A stretch of DNA of 64,000 nt from the NCBI RefSeq assembly GCF_000296465.1, contig NZ_JH815203.1, positions 1,099,453 through 1,163,452 of the forward strand, in the 5' to 3' direction. Below are positions 9,140 through 17,893 of the stretch, piece by piece. The notes under the pieces were generated by a model, which was not told the DNA's origin, ran no database searches, and worked only from the letters and a program-made list of their open reading frames with translations. The position numbers were made by a program, and so were the translations under genes. The stretch is from Barnesiella intestinihominis YIT 11860 (GTDB lineage Bacteria > Bacteroidota > Bacteroidia > Bacteroidales > Barnesiellaceae). Numbering within the stretch: the first letter of the stretch is position 1; every line of letters begins with the position of its first letter.

Positions 9140-9330
9140 ACAATACACACGGCAGGTCTTCTGACTTACTCCGGTAACCGAGGCCTTCCCAATCGTCATA
9201 ATCAGTGGCTTTCAGTATTCTCGGGACCTTTTTATGGAGCTTACAGCAGCGGGACTGTTCGGGACTTACACCCGATTCCCTTTTAATCGGCGAACCTTTT
9301 TCAAGTAGCCGAACCTGTGTGCACTATATT
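9140..9330 (-). ncRNA. Cobalamin riboswitch upstream of the leucine-rich gene
   Basis: On the minus strand the region carries the cobalamin riboswitch core: AAAAGGGAATCGGGTGTAAG, then CCCGAACAGTCCCGCTGC, then the conserved CGGTTACCGGAGTAAGTCAG and GACCTGCC. ACCTGTGTGC at the 5' side can pair with GCGCACACGG-like bases at the 3' side to form P1. It ends about 145 bases before the ATG at 8993. No good promoter is visible in the 40 bases between it and the stop of the preceding gene, so it may sit inside a longer transcript. The limits are approximate. Confidence 0.93.
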
Positions 9331-9372
9331 TTTTAAGTTATTTTCCTCTCGTTTCTTTCTATTTTTTCATAG

Positions 9373-10590
9373 TCATTCTTCTATATGTAAATCGGTAACA
9401 CCCATTACTTCGGTCGAACATTCGCCCAACCAACCGTTGAATTGGTTCACTCCCGTATAAATTTTTATGAAATCGACACCCGGTAAATCGACCGGATTAC
9501 CTTCGCTATCCACCGCCCAATCGATTTTAAAATTGGACTTTTCGCTACTGTTGGGGTGATTATCCGCATAACCCCAATCGTATGCGTAAAGGACATAATA
9601 ACTCCCGTTTCCACTCTCGTCGATAGCGTTATCGGCAAGCCTGCTCCCTTTGAAAGTTATCGAACTTTCCGAAATCCATTGTGGATAATACGGTTGCTTA
9701 TGGAAAGTGAGTTGCGATATATATCCTGTATTTCCATAATTGTCGGTCCACCGGACATACGTAGAATCCGTGATATTCGGATTGGAACAAGTCACCGGCT
9801 CCTTGTTTTCATCGGGTCGATAGTAGGTTATTTCATAATTCTTCAAAGTCTCCTTTTTATAATATTCGCTACCGGCCAACTCGTACCATTCGTCATCGGG
9901 AACGCCATTCCCGTTCCTATCGACCGAGACCATCACTATCCCGGGTTCGCTACTACCTCCCAACGGGGCATCGGGACGAGGATTGTCATTGGCATAAAAT
10001 GCGTTACCCAATATTTTGAAATCGTATTCTCCCGGCCGATTGACAATCGTATGGTCGAAACCGACGACAATATATCCGCCGTAGCCTCCCAACGTGACCA
10101 TCGTACGGGCGTCGTATGCCAAACAATCTTCGACTTTCTGCCGCATAGATTCTTCGGTATCTCCCTCGGTATATCTCGGAAGCTCATTGACGAACTGTCC
10201 CGGTGCAGGGCGATATTCATAAACCTTAGTTATGTAAGGGCTATAAGCTACCTCTTCTTTGCGAACGACAATACGCATAAGATGGGTTATGGGATTAGCC
10301 GCATCATAAATCTGGAATCGCAACCGATATGTTCCCGTTTCACTTGCTACAAACGTATAATCGCGTGTCGTCGCCACAATCGAATCGGTGACAGATACCG
10401 AATCGGACTCGTAAGAAAGAGCCCATTCGTATCGTTCTCCGGTAAAACCCGGGTGTAACGTCAAGCCCTTCATGCGTTCCACTACATACGTATCGTCAAG
10501 CCCTAATGTAATCATAGAAGGATTATCGGACTGACAAGAGGCTATCAGCAAAATCAAAGCCATCGACAAAACATACCACACTTTCTTCAT
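9373..10590 (-). CDS. Surface lipoprotein of the B12 uptake operon (PKD-like)
   Basis: 405 residues with a lipoprotein signal (LLIASC, Cys about 19). An N-terminal PKD/Ig-like domain (about 30-110, 'LTLHPGFTGERYEW...SETGTYRLRFQIYD') precedes a larger domain with an acidic calcium-type loop DRNGNGVPDD and many Tyr/Trp residues, ending at LHIEE. It follows btuG by 6 bases and is under the same riboswitch. Proteins of this type are common beside BtuB/BtuG in Bacteroidetes, and the B12-binding BtuH class is a candidate family, but I cannot confirm that by eye. It is probably surface-exposed and helps corrinoid capture. Confidence 0.75.
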   Translation of the reverse strand: MKKVWYVLSMALILLIASCQSDNPSMITLGLDDTYVVERMKGLTLHPGFTGERYEWALSYESDSVSVTDSIVATTRDYTFVASETGTYRLRFQIYDAANPITHLMRIVVRKEEVAYSPYITKVYEYRPAPGQFVNELPRYTEGDTEESMRQKVEDCLAYDARTMVTLGGYGGYIVVGFDHTIVNRPGEYDFKILGNAFYANDNPRPDAPLGGSSEPGIVMVSVDRNGNGVPDDEWYELAGSEYYKKETLKNYEITYYRPDENKEPVTCSNPNITDSTYVRWTDNYGNTGYISQLTFHKQPYYPQWISESSITFKGSRLADNAIDESGNGSYYVLYAYDWGYADNHPNSSEKSNFKIDWAVDSEGNPVDLPGVDFIKIYTGVNQFNGWLGECSTEVMGVTDLHIEE

Positions 10591-10596
10591 ATCGGT

Positions 10597-11766
10597 TTAT
10601 TTATTTTTATACAAAAAAGCCATGTGCGCCGGAATATCCCCGGTACGAACGCTCCATTTTCTTATCCCGTCCCGTCCATAACAATGCAGATTTCCGCTCG
10701 ACACGTAATTCTTGGCATCCGTTACATAAACGTCTCCGGTCTCGGGATTTACTTTCAATCCATAAGGGATTTCTATATCGGTTTCCGTACCGTCCTTAAT
10801 AAAACTATTTGAAATCAATTCCCCGGTACGAACATCGATAATACCGTAAGTAACATTATTTTCTTGCGAAATATTACTCCACTCCACGCTATACAGATAA
10901 AGCGAATCGCCGCAAATATCCATCTCGCTGCAAGAGACATTCAAAGTATCTCTCACCTCCATGCGGTTTGTACGCTTATCTTTTTCCAGAACGAAAAGAC
11001 GGGAAGGAATCTTCTCATAATCACCCCGAGATGAAACCCATAATTTCCCGTATTTATCCGCCCGGATACGATGCAAGTTAATTCCTACGGGAATCTTTCG
11101 TATCTGTGTCATTGTTTCGATATCGATCACCGAAACCGTATTATCATAATTCGGTTTACGATAACCGCCTGAATTAGCCACATAAATAAGGCCGTCTTGA
11201 ATGACCAACTCATCGGGTTGATAACCCACCGTTACTTCGGCCGTAATTTCGAGAGTAGCGGTATCGACTTGAAAGACAGCTCCGAGCTGAGCATTCGGGT
11301 CTATCCCTACCGGACCTACATAAGCCGAAACATAAGCAAAACCTTTATCGAAGGCGATATACCGGCAATTAGGTATGTCCACTTGTCCCAATCGCTGACA
11401 AGAACGAGCATCGAGGACTTCGACTTTATGCGAACAGTTGATAACCGCATACATCTTGGAACCATATATCTGGACATCGTTACCCACGTCACCCAACTCC
11501 TTTACCACGTTAGGATTCTTCTCGGCATACAAGTTACGGACATAATAGCCGTTTTCGAAATCGACGAAATCGAGCGAACATTTATTCGAACCCATATTCC
11601 CCTCGTTCAACAAATAAAGTCCGGCATAATCAGACCGGCTGTTGTCTCCGAGCGGCAATCGTTCATATTCCGCCAAGATAATGACCTCGTCTTCCCGACA
11701 GGAAGTCATCAACGATATTCCCACCAGCAGGATACACGAAACAATATGTGCGACAACCGATCTCAT
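10597..11766 (-). CDS. btuG: BtuG-like surface beta-propeller lipoprotein, corrinoid capture
   Basis: 389 residues. A lipoprotein signal ends in MTSC (Cys about 23). The rest is a YncE-like seven-bladed propeller: repeats such as YGSKMYAVINCSHKVEVLDA, KGFAYVSAYVG, QDGLIYVANSGG, YGKLWVSSRGD and TGDVYVTDAKN. In Bacteroides BtuG binds cobalamin very tightly and sits on BtuB as a lid. Its start codon overlaps the btuB stop by one base (TAATG), so translation is coupled to the receptor, as expected for a stoichiometric partner. The call rests on both fold and position. Confidence 0.88.
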   Translation of the reverse strand: MRSVVAHIVSCILLVGISLMTSCREDEVIILAEYERLPLGDNSRSDYAGLYLLNEGNMGSNKCSLDFVDFENGYYVRNLYAEKNPNVVKELGDVGNDVQIYGSKMYAVINCSHKVEVLDARSCQRLGQVDIPNCRYIAFDKGFAYVSAYVGPVGIDPNAQLGAVFQVDTATLEITAEVTVGYQPDELVIQDGLIYVANSGGYRKPNYDNTVSVIDIETMTQIRKIPVGINLHRIRADKYGKLWVSSRGDYEKIPSRLFVLEKDKRTNRMEVRDTLNVSCSEMDICGDSLYLYSVEWSNISQENNVTYGIIDVRTGELISNSFIKDGTETDIEIPYGLKVNPETGDVYVTDAKNYVSSGNLHCYGRDGIRKWSVRTGDIPAHMAFLYKNK

Positions 11767-13766
11767 TACAATTCAATGGCAATTCCAAAACGATAGTTAC
11801 GCATGGGCATAGGATAATTAAGAACGACGTCGTATGCCTGATCAAACACATTATTAACCTCGGCCGTCACTTTCAGGTTCACCGATTTTATCCGAAACGA
11901 TTTCACCAAAGATATATCGCTCGTGTACCACGGCTGCACATAATTATATTCGATATTTTCTTGCTGATTGTACCGTTCCCCTACATATACGAAACTATAA
12001 TTCAAACTCCAATCGTCATAGCTCAAATTCAATATGGCCGATCCGCTATGCCAGGGTATATACGGAATCTGGTCGCGGTAATAGTTATCCCGAGGACTGG
12101 TTATATCTATCGCCTCTTGATAGGTGTATTGCACCTTCGTCATTAAACTTATTTCATACGGCAAACGGAAAGTCGCCGTAGCCTGAACGTCGACACCCCG
12201 GATATCGACTTTACCGAGATTGAGCATAGTCCACCGGAACTGCTGTCCTTTGGGATAGGCGATAATCTTGTCGGAAACGAGGTTATAATAAACGTCGGCC
12301 CCTGCATGAAACCCCGAAAGGAAACCCGTTTTCGGAGCGACAGCATAAGTAAATCCCACATTGTATTGCGTAGCGCTCTCGGGCTTCAACACCGAGTTAC
12401 CCATATCGGCATAGTACAAGTCATTGAAGGTGGGCATGCGATATATCTGTTTATAAAAAGCGCGAAACACCCAATTATATTTTTTAAACGGTTGATAAGA
12501 AAGAAATACCGCCGGAGTCACTTTACTTTTATTAGGCGCTTTTACTTGTCCCGATGCTTTCTCATCGACCAAAGTCGCCAAAACACTGGCCTGCATTTTC
12601 AAACGGTCGGCAAGAGAAAAAGCCGTTGCCGCCGAAATCCAGTGCGTGTACCGGTCGGCAGACATGTACTCCGACAAACCGTTCCACTGCATGTCGTATG
12701 CCACCGAGACATCCCAATTTCTGAATATCGAATACTTATTGGCTACCGAGACATAAACCTCTCGTTGTTTATACTGGTTGTCGACCCGCATCAGCTTATC
12801 GTCGTTATTCATATAATGGGTATAATCGAAAGCATACTTGGCATTCACCTTAATCCCATATTTGCGGGTAATATCCTGTTGATAGACACCCTGCACGAAA
12901 GAATTCCGGTCCCACAAACGCTCTCCGTTGCGCCACACGTTATTGACGATAGCCCCCGGAATCCCCCGCTCGGAACTATAATGATAAACATAGGCTTTCC
13001 AATAACCGTTGGGCAAGTAACCTTGCAATCCTCCTTCGAACCGAACGGCATCGATGTCTCCGTTTTTACGGGTAGCCGTGGTATCGTATGCCGTCTCTCC
13101 CGAAGGAGTCACCCGCCGGTAACGGAATTTATATTTCCCGCTCGAATTGATCCACTCGCTATTGAATGTCATGCTGACCGTCTCGCTAAGTTTATATTCA
13201 AACAAAACCGAAGGATTCAGCAAATCGAATGACCCGGCCTTCACAGATGCTTTCAAATGCGATTTTTCTCCCGGTTTAAATTTAGGGCGACGTGTCGTCA
13301 AATAGATAGAGCCCGCCGAACCGAACTCCCGAGCAGACTGGAATATCTCGCTTTTTTGACCGTTATACAACGATATTTCCTCTATATTTTCAAGCGAAAA
13401 CTTGCCCAAATCCACTTGTCCGTTCTGAGCATTTCCCAACTGAATTCCATTATAATAAACACCCATGTGGTTTGTACCCATGCTGCGAATGTTGACAGTT
13501 TTCAATCCTCCCACGCCACCGTAGTCCTTAATTTGCAAACCGGAAAAATAACGTATGGCATCGGCGACCGAAAAACTATTCAACGCTTTCAGTTCCTTTC
13601 CGGTGAGCTTCTGCGAAGGAATCACTTCGTTATACCGGTTGGCGGTAACCATTACCTCTCCCAATGTCTGTATCGAGTCAAGAGAAGAAGAATCGGCATT
13701 CGCTTGTCCCACACCACAAAGCAGCGACACCATCATACCCCACACACATCGATAAAAAGTCTTCAT
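11766..13766 (-). CDS. btuB: TonB-dependent cobalamin receptor
   Basis: 666 residues. A signal peptide (about 1-24) is followed by a TonB box-like segment (TLGEVMVTANRY), a plug domain (SVADAIRYFSGLQIKDYGG, SMGTNHMGVYYNGIQLGNA) and a 22-strand barrel that ends in an aromatic/hydrophobic C-terminus (YRFGIAIEL). It imports corrinoids across the outer membrane with energy from TonB. The specific call comes from the cobalamin riboswitch in its leader and the overlapping btuG. No BtuCDF inner-membrane transporter is in the window. Other TonB receptors share this fold, so the substrate call depends on context. Confidence 0.9.
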   Translation of the reverse strand: MKTFYRCVWGMMVSLLCGVGQANADSSSLDSIQTLGEVMVTANRYNEVIPSQKLTGKELKALNSFSVADAIRYFSGLQIKDYGGVGGLKTVNIRSMGTNHMGVYYNGIQLGNAQNGQVDLGKFSLENIEEISLYNGQKSEIFQSAREFGSAGSIYLTTRRPKFKPGEKSHLKASVKAGSFDLLNPSVLFEYKLSETVSMTFNSEWINSSGKYKFRYRRVTPSGETAYDTTATRKNGDIDAVRFEGGLQGYLPNGYWKAYVYHYSSERGIPGAIVNNVWRNGERLWDRNSFVQGVYQQDITRKYGIKVNAKYAFDYTHYMNNDDKLMRVDNQYKQREVYVSVANKYSIFRNWDVSVAYDMQWNGLSEYMSADRYTHWISAATAFSLADRLKMQASVLATLVDEKASGQVKAPNKSKVTPAVFLSYQPFKKYNWVFRAFYKQIYRMPTFNDLYYADMGNSVLKPESATQYNVGFTYAVAPKTGFLSGFHAGADVYYNLVSDKIIAYPKGQQFRWTMLNLGKVDIRGVDVQATATFRLPYEISLMTKVQYTYQEAIDITSPRDNYYRDQIPYIPWHSGSAILNLSYDDWSLNYSFVYVGERYNQQENIEYNYVQPWYTSDISLVKSFRIKSVNLKVTAEVNNVFDQAYDVVLNYPMPMRNYRFGIAIEL

Positions 13767-13884
13767 CGGCCTATCCTTTCATAAACAGCCTTCGGGTATA
13801 ATGCCTAAAAATCCATGCAAACAAGCGGCTTTATATTTACTCCGCAGATTCACAAGCTCTACCCCACGAAAGCTAATGACAAAC

Positions 13885-14062
13885 AGCATGGCAGGTCTTC
13901 TGACTTACTCCGGTAACCGAGGCCTTCCCAATCGTCATAATCAGTGGCTTTCAGTATTCTCGGAACCTTTTTTGGAGTTCACAGCAGCGGGACTGTTCGG
14001 GATTCACACCCGATTCCCTTTTCATTCTACACCCCGACCGGGGCTTTGAAACCAATGCGTTG
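13885..14062 (-). ncRNA. Cobalamin riboswitch upstream of btuB
   Basis: The minus strand carries the same core as the riboswitch at 9.2 kb (AAAAGGGAATCGGGTGTGAA, CCCGAACAGTCCCGCTGC, then CGGTTACCGG and GACCTGCC). The 74 bases 13890-13963 are identical to 9151-9224. It starts right after a TACCTTTG promoter element (14070 to 14063) and ends about 120 bases before the btuB ATG. The limits are approximate. Confidence 0.95.
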
Positions 14063-14070
14063 CAAAGGTA
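14063..14070 (-). promoter_or_regulatory. -7 element of the btuB promoter
   Basis: The minus strand reads TACCTTTG, a full match to TAnnTTTG, and would place the transcript start at about 14058, at the 5' edge of the riboswitch. No clear TTTG is seen 20 bases upstream. Confidence 0.55.
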
Positions 14071-14182
14071 ACATAAATTATCGACTCCTTTCTATTTTTT
14101 ATTAAAAATATTCCAAACCAAACATACAATCCAATCGTTACTTCAAAAAAATAGAAATTTATTTTATCCGAAAAATAATGTG

Positions 14183-14232
14183 TACAAATTTGTATTAATC
14201 ATAAATTTTACCGAATATTGTGAACATATTCG
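14183..14232 (+). promoter_or_regulatory. Two palindromes in the cyd leader/promoter region
   Basis: TACAAATTTGTA (14183-14194) is a perfect 12-base palindrome. CGAATAT-tgtgaac-ATATTCG (14212-14232) is a perfect 7-base inverted repeat ending 15 bases before the DUF4492 ATG. They may be binding sites for a redox or oxygen regulator; the protein is unknown. Confidence 0.45.
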
Positions 14233-14247
14233 TTGAAGATAATACGC

Positions 14248-14508
14248 ATGGAGGAAAACAAGATTTTGAAAAACAATAGTATCCCTCTGAAAATCTGGCG
14301 ATTTTATATGGAAGGATTTCGAAGCATGACCTTAGGTAAAACTCTTTGGGCAATTATCCTCATCAAGTTGTTCATCATGTTTTTTATCTTGCGGTTATTC
14401 TTTTTCCCCAATATCTTGCAACAGAAATACGATACCGACGAGGAAAGAGCCAACCAAGTCATCGAGAATCTCATTACTCCGAATAATCCTAAAAATCAAC
14501 AATCATAA
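14248..14508 (+). CDS. DUF4492 small membrane protein of the cytochrome bd operon
   Basis: 86 residues from the ATG at 14248; an in-frame TTG at 14233 is possible but less likely. It has one strong membrane helix (about residues 35-58, LWAIILIKLFIMFFILRLFFF) after a basic amphipathic N-terminus. This is the DUF4492 family, which sits just before cydA in Bacteroidetes; here the gap is 6 bases. A helper or assembly role for the oxidase is likely, perhaps like the small CydX-type subunits, though it is longer and unrelated in sequence. No experimental function is known to me. Confidence 0.85.
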   Translation: MEENKILKNNSIPLKIWRFYMEGFRSMTLGKTLWAIILIKLFIMFFILRLFFFPNILQQKYDTDEERANQVIENLITPNNPKNQQS

Positions 14509-14514
14509 GTAACC

Positions 14515-16068
14515 ATGAACGATCTTTTTTCCCTTGTAGATTGGTCGAGAGCACAATTCGCACTCACCGCCATTTACCACTGGCTATTTGTTCCCCTTAC
14601 ATTGGGACTGGGAGTAATCGTGGGTATAATGGAAACCATTTATTACCGTACCGGCGACGAACGGTGGAAAACGATTACCAAGTATTGGATGACCCTTTTC
14701 GGGGTCAATTTTGCAATCGGAGTAGCAACGGGGATTATCCTCGAATTTCAGTTCGGCACGAACTGGTCGAATTATAGCTGGTTCGTAGGCGATATTTTCG
14801 GAGCTCCCCTTGCCATAGAAGGAATCATGGCCTTTTTTATGGAAGCAACTTTCATCGCAGTCATGTTTTTCGGCTGGAACAAAGTCAGCAAAAGATTCCA
14901 TTTGGCCTCTACATGGCTCACGGCAATAGGCGCTACCATATCGGCTCTTTGGATATTGGTGGCCAATTCATGGATGCAATACCCTGTGGGTATGAAATTC
15001 GACCCGGAAACTGCACGAAACGTTATGGACGATTTCTGGGCACTGGTACTCTCACCCGTCGCTGTCAACAAATTTTTCCATGCCGTCTCGTCCGGCTGGG
15101 TATTGGGCGGTATATTCGTAGTGGGGGTAAGCGCTTGGTATCTGATTAAAAACCGGGAGAATTTCTTAGCCCGTAACAGCATTCGTGTGGGAGCATGGGT
15201 AGGATTGATAGGCACGCTCGTCGTAGCCTACACAGGCGACGGTTCCGCTTATCAGGTCGCAGACAAGCAGCCTATGAAACTGGCGGCTATGGAAGGAGTT
15301 TACAACGGTAAAAACGGACAAGAACTCATCGCTTTCGGGATACTCAATCCCGACAAGAAATACGACAACGACGAGAAAGAATTTCTTTTCGACATACCCA
15401 TACCCAAACTGTTATCCATCTTGGCGACCCGGGAAATCGACGGATTCGTTCCCGGAATCAACGATATTATTAACGGAGGTTACGTCGACAAAAATCTGAA
15501 AGGAGAGGAAATCATCGCTCTTTCCGCCCAAGAAAAGATGGAGCGAGGCCGTTTAGCCATCGCAGCTCTCGCCGACTTCAACACCGCCCGAAAGGACAAC
15601 GACACAGAGGCCATGAACGAAGCCAAAACAAGGTTAGAGGCAAACTATGAATATTTCGGTTACGGATATATCGACTCGGTAGAACAGCTCATTCCACATG
15701 TGCCGTTCGTATTCTATTCGTTCCACATCATGATTATTTTAGGAGGCTATTTCCTCTTGTTCTTTATTTTCATTTTGGTGTTATCCTATAAAGAGAAATT
15801 GCAAAAGTTGAAATGGGTGCTATGGATTGCCGTTCTAACGATTCCTCTCGGATATGTCTGCTTGGAGTCAGGCTGGATCGTAGCGGAAATGGGACGCCAA
15901 CCGTGGGTGATACAAGATATCATGCCTACCTTCGCAGCGATCTCTAACATCGAAGTGGCCTCGGTGCAAACGACATTCTGGATGTTTGCCGTACTGTTTA
16001 CCGTATTGTTGATCGCCGAAGTAGGCATCATGTTGAAACAAATAAAAAAAGGAACCGAACAAAAATAA
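14515..16068 (+). CDS. cydA: Cytochrome bd ubiquinol/menaquinol oxidase subunit I
   Basis: 517 residues, normal for CydA. It binds haems b558, b595 and d and reduces O2 to water at the inner membrane with quinol as donor. Family marks are visible: WSRAQFALTAIYHWLFVPLT with the haem-ligand His at about 22, ILEFQFGTNWSNYSW with conserved acids, FHAVSSGWVLGG (haem b558 His), and GWIVAEMGRQPWV near the C-terminus. The Q-loop (about 250-380) is long and charged. It overlaps nothing and is 6 bases from cydB. In anaerobic gut Bacteroidales this enzyme allows nanoaerobic respiration and oxygen removal. Confidence 0.97.
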   Translation: MNDLFSLVDWSRAQFALTAIYHWLFVPLTLGLGVIVGIMETIYYRTGDERWKTITKYWMTLFGVNFAIGVATGIILEFQFGTNWSNYSWFVGDIFGAPLAIEGIMAFFMEATFIAVMFFGWNKVSKRFHLASTWLTAIGATISALWILVANSWMQYPVGMKFDPETARNVMDDFWALVLSPVAVNKFFHAVSSGWVLGGIFVVGVSAWYLIKNRENFLARNSIRVGAWVGLIGTLVVAYTGDGSAYQVADKQPMKLAAMEGVYNGKNGQELIAFGILNPDKKYDNDEKEFLFDIPIPKLLSILATREIDGFVPGINDIINGGYVDKNLKGEEIIALSAQEKMERGRLAIAALADFNTARKDNDTEAMNEAKTRLEANYEYFGYGYIDSVEQLIPHVPFVFYSFHIMIILGGYFLLFFIFILVLSYKEKLQKLKWVLWIAVLTIPLGYVCLESGWIVAEMGRQPWVIQDIMPTFAAISNIEVASVQTTFWMFAVLFTVLLIAEVGIMLKQIKKGTEQK

Positions 16069-16074
16069 AAAACT

Positions 16075-17226
16075 ATGGAACTGAATGAATTATTTTACCA
16101 GAACTACTGGTGGTTTCTTATATCGCTGTTAGGTGCGTTACTGGTATTCCTGTTGTTCGTACAAGGCGGTCAATCCCTATTGGCAGTCATGGGTAAAACC
16201 GAAACAGAGAAAAGCATGATGGTGAACTCCTTAGGCCGCAAATGGGAATTTACATTCACCACCCTCGTCGTATTCGGAGGAGCGTTCTTCGCTTCGTTTC
16301 CTCTATTTTATTCGACCAGTTTCGGCGGAGCCTATTGGTTATGGATGGCCATACTGTTCAGCTTTATCATACAAGCCGTATCATACGAATACCGTTCAAA
16401 GAGCGGGAATTTCCTCGGGAAAAAGACCTACGACACCTTTCTTTTAATCAATGGTATCGTCGGTCCCGTATTATTAGGTATAGCCGTAGGCTCGTTTTTC
16501 ACAGGATCGGACTTTATCGTCGACAAAGGGAACTTGACAACCATAGGCTCTCCGGTTATCAGCAGTTGGACAAACGATTGGCACGGGTTGGAAGCTATTC
16601 TCGATGTCCGTAATCTCTTGCTCGGATTTACTGTTCTATTTCTTGCCCGTACGCAAGGAGCCTTATATTTCATGAACAATATCAAGAACGACAGCATTTT
16701 CGAGAAATCCCGGAAACAAGTATTATTCAACGGCGTTTTATTCGTTATTCTCTTCCTGTCGTTCGTTACAGCGACCCTGTTGGCCGACGGCTATGAAGTA
16801 GCTACCGATTCGGGCATTATCGCCGTTCGTCCCTACAAATATTTCTTCAATCTCGTGGAAATGCCGTGGGTGGCTATTCTGTTTTCGGCAGGAGTCGTTT
16901 TGGTGTTATACGCCCTTATCCATTCCGTTTTCGGTCAACATTTCACAAAAGGAATCTGGTTTTCGGGCATAGGAACGGTCTTAGTAGTTCTCAGTCTGTT
17001 TTTCATTGCCGGATATAACCATACGGCTTATTATCCCTCGTCCGTAGACATACAAAGTTCACTGACGATTTACAACAGTTCTTCCAGCCTATTCACCTTG
17101 AAAACCATGAGTATAGTATCGTTACTTATCCCATTTGTTCTCGCCTATATCGTTTACGTCTGGCGAGCTATGGATGCCAAGCCTATCACTGCCCAAGAAA
17201 TGGAAAGCAACGAACACAAATATTGA
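16075..17226 (+). CDS. cydB: Cytochrome bd oxidase subunit II
   Basis: 383 residues with about nine membrane helices. It is the CydB partner, needed for the haem b595/d site and stability of the complex. Visible marks include the N-terminal YQNYWWFLISLLGALLVFLL, GRKWEFTFTTLVVFGGAFFA and RSKSGNF. It follows cydA by 6 bases and is the last gene before a strong terminator. No CydX-like small ORF is seen after it. Confidence 0.96.
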   Translation: MELNELFYQNYWWFLISLLGALLVFLLFVQGGQSLLAVMGKTETEKSMMVNSLGRKWEFTFTTLVVFGGAFFASFPLFYSTSFGGAYWLWMAILFSFIIQAVSYEYRSKSGNFLGKKTYDTFLLINGIVGPVLLGIAVGSFFTGSDFIVDKGNLTTIGSPVISSWTNDWHGLEAILDVRNLLLGFTVLFLARTQGALYFMNNIKNDSIFEKSRKQVLFNGVLFVILFLSFVTATLLADGYEVATDSGIIAVRPYKYFFNLVEMPWVAILFSAGVVLVLYALIHSVFGQHFTKGIWFSGIGTVLVVLSLFFIAGYNHTAYYPSSVDIQSSLTIYNSSSSLFTLKTMSIVSLLIPFVLAYIVYVWRAMDAKPITAQEMESNEHKY

Positions 17227-17243
17227 CACTTGCGTATTCGCAG

Positions 17244-17284
17244 AAAAGAGCTTACTTTTGTTCATTAAAGTAAGCTCTTTTTTT
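17244..17284 (+). terminator. Intrinsic terminator of the cyd operon
   Basis: A perfect 15-base stem (AAAAGAGCTTACTTT / AAAGTAAGCTCTTTT) with an 8-base loop and a T-run. The T-run touches the yigZ start codon at 17285, so it either lies within the yigZ leader or limits read-through from cydB. Confidence 0.9.
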
Positions 17285-17887
17285 ATGGACGATACCTACC
17301 TCACCATATCGCGCACATCGGAAGGAATTTATAAAGAAAAGATGAGTAAATTCCTTGCATTCGCCATACCGGTTTCATCGGTGGAAGACGTCAAAAAGCA
17401 ACTCGAAAAATATCAAAAGGAGTATTACGATGCTCGTCATGTCTGCTGGGCGTATATGCTCGGGCCCCAACGAACCGATTTTCGCTCGAACGATAACGGA
17501 GAACCTTCGGGAACGGCCGGAAAACCTATCCTCGGACAAATCAATTCGGCGGGACTAACCGATATTCTCATTGTCGTCGTCCGATACTTCGGCGGAATAA
17601 AATTAGGCACGAGCGGACTAATCGTCGCCTATCGCGAAGCCGCCTCCGAAGCCATTGCCGCGAACGAAATAATCGAACGGCAAGTCGAGGACGAGGTACA
17701 TTTCGGATTCGAATACCCTCTGATGAACGAAGTTATGCGTATCGTCAAGGAAGAAGGCCCCACCATCGTGTCTCAAATATTCGATATGGATTGCGAGATG
17801 ACCCTACGCATACGCCGTTCGCTGATGGACAATTTAAAAAAACGTTTATCCAAAGTAGACGGAGTTCATTTTATAAATGAAGAATAA
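17285..17887 (+). CDS. yigZ: YigZ/IMPACT family protein
   Basis: 200 residues from the ATG at 17285. The N-terminal UPF0029 domain holds the signature YYDARHVCWAYMLG, FRSNDNGEPSGTAGKPIL and VVVRYFGGIKLGTSGLIVAYREAA, followed by a C-terminal DUF1949 domain (about 135-200). The family is cytosolic; its eukaryotic relative IMPACT acts on translation control, but the bacterial role is not settled. The start lies directly at the end of the cyd terminator. An in-frame Met at 17342 would cut into the conserved start and is less likely. The next gene follows after 6 bases. Confidence 0.93.
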   Translation: MDDTYLTISRTSEGIYKEKMSKFLAFAIPVSSVEDVKKQLEKYQKEYYDARHVCWAYMLGPQRTDFRSNDNGEPSGTAGKPILGQINSAGLTDILIVVVRYFGGIKLGTSGLIVAYREAASEAIAANEIIERQVEDEVHFGFEYPLMNEVMRIVKEEGPTIVSQIFDMDCEMTLRIRRSLMDNLKKRLSKVDGVHFINEE

Positions 17888-17893
17888 ACAAAT

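Noticed and set aside
9151-13963. The duplicated 74-base block as ends of a mobile element
   Set aside because: Both copies are conserved aptamer parts of cobalamin riboswitches in the same orientation, and there is no transposase between them.
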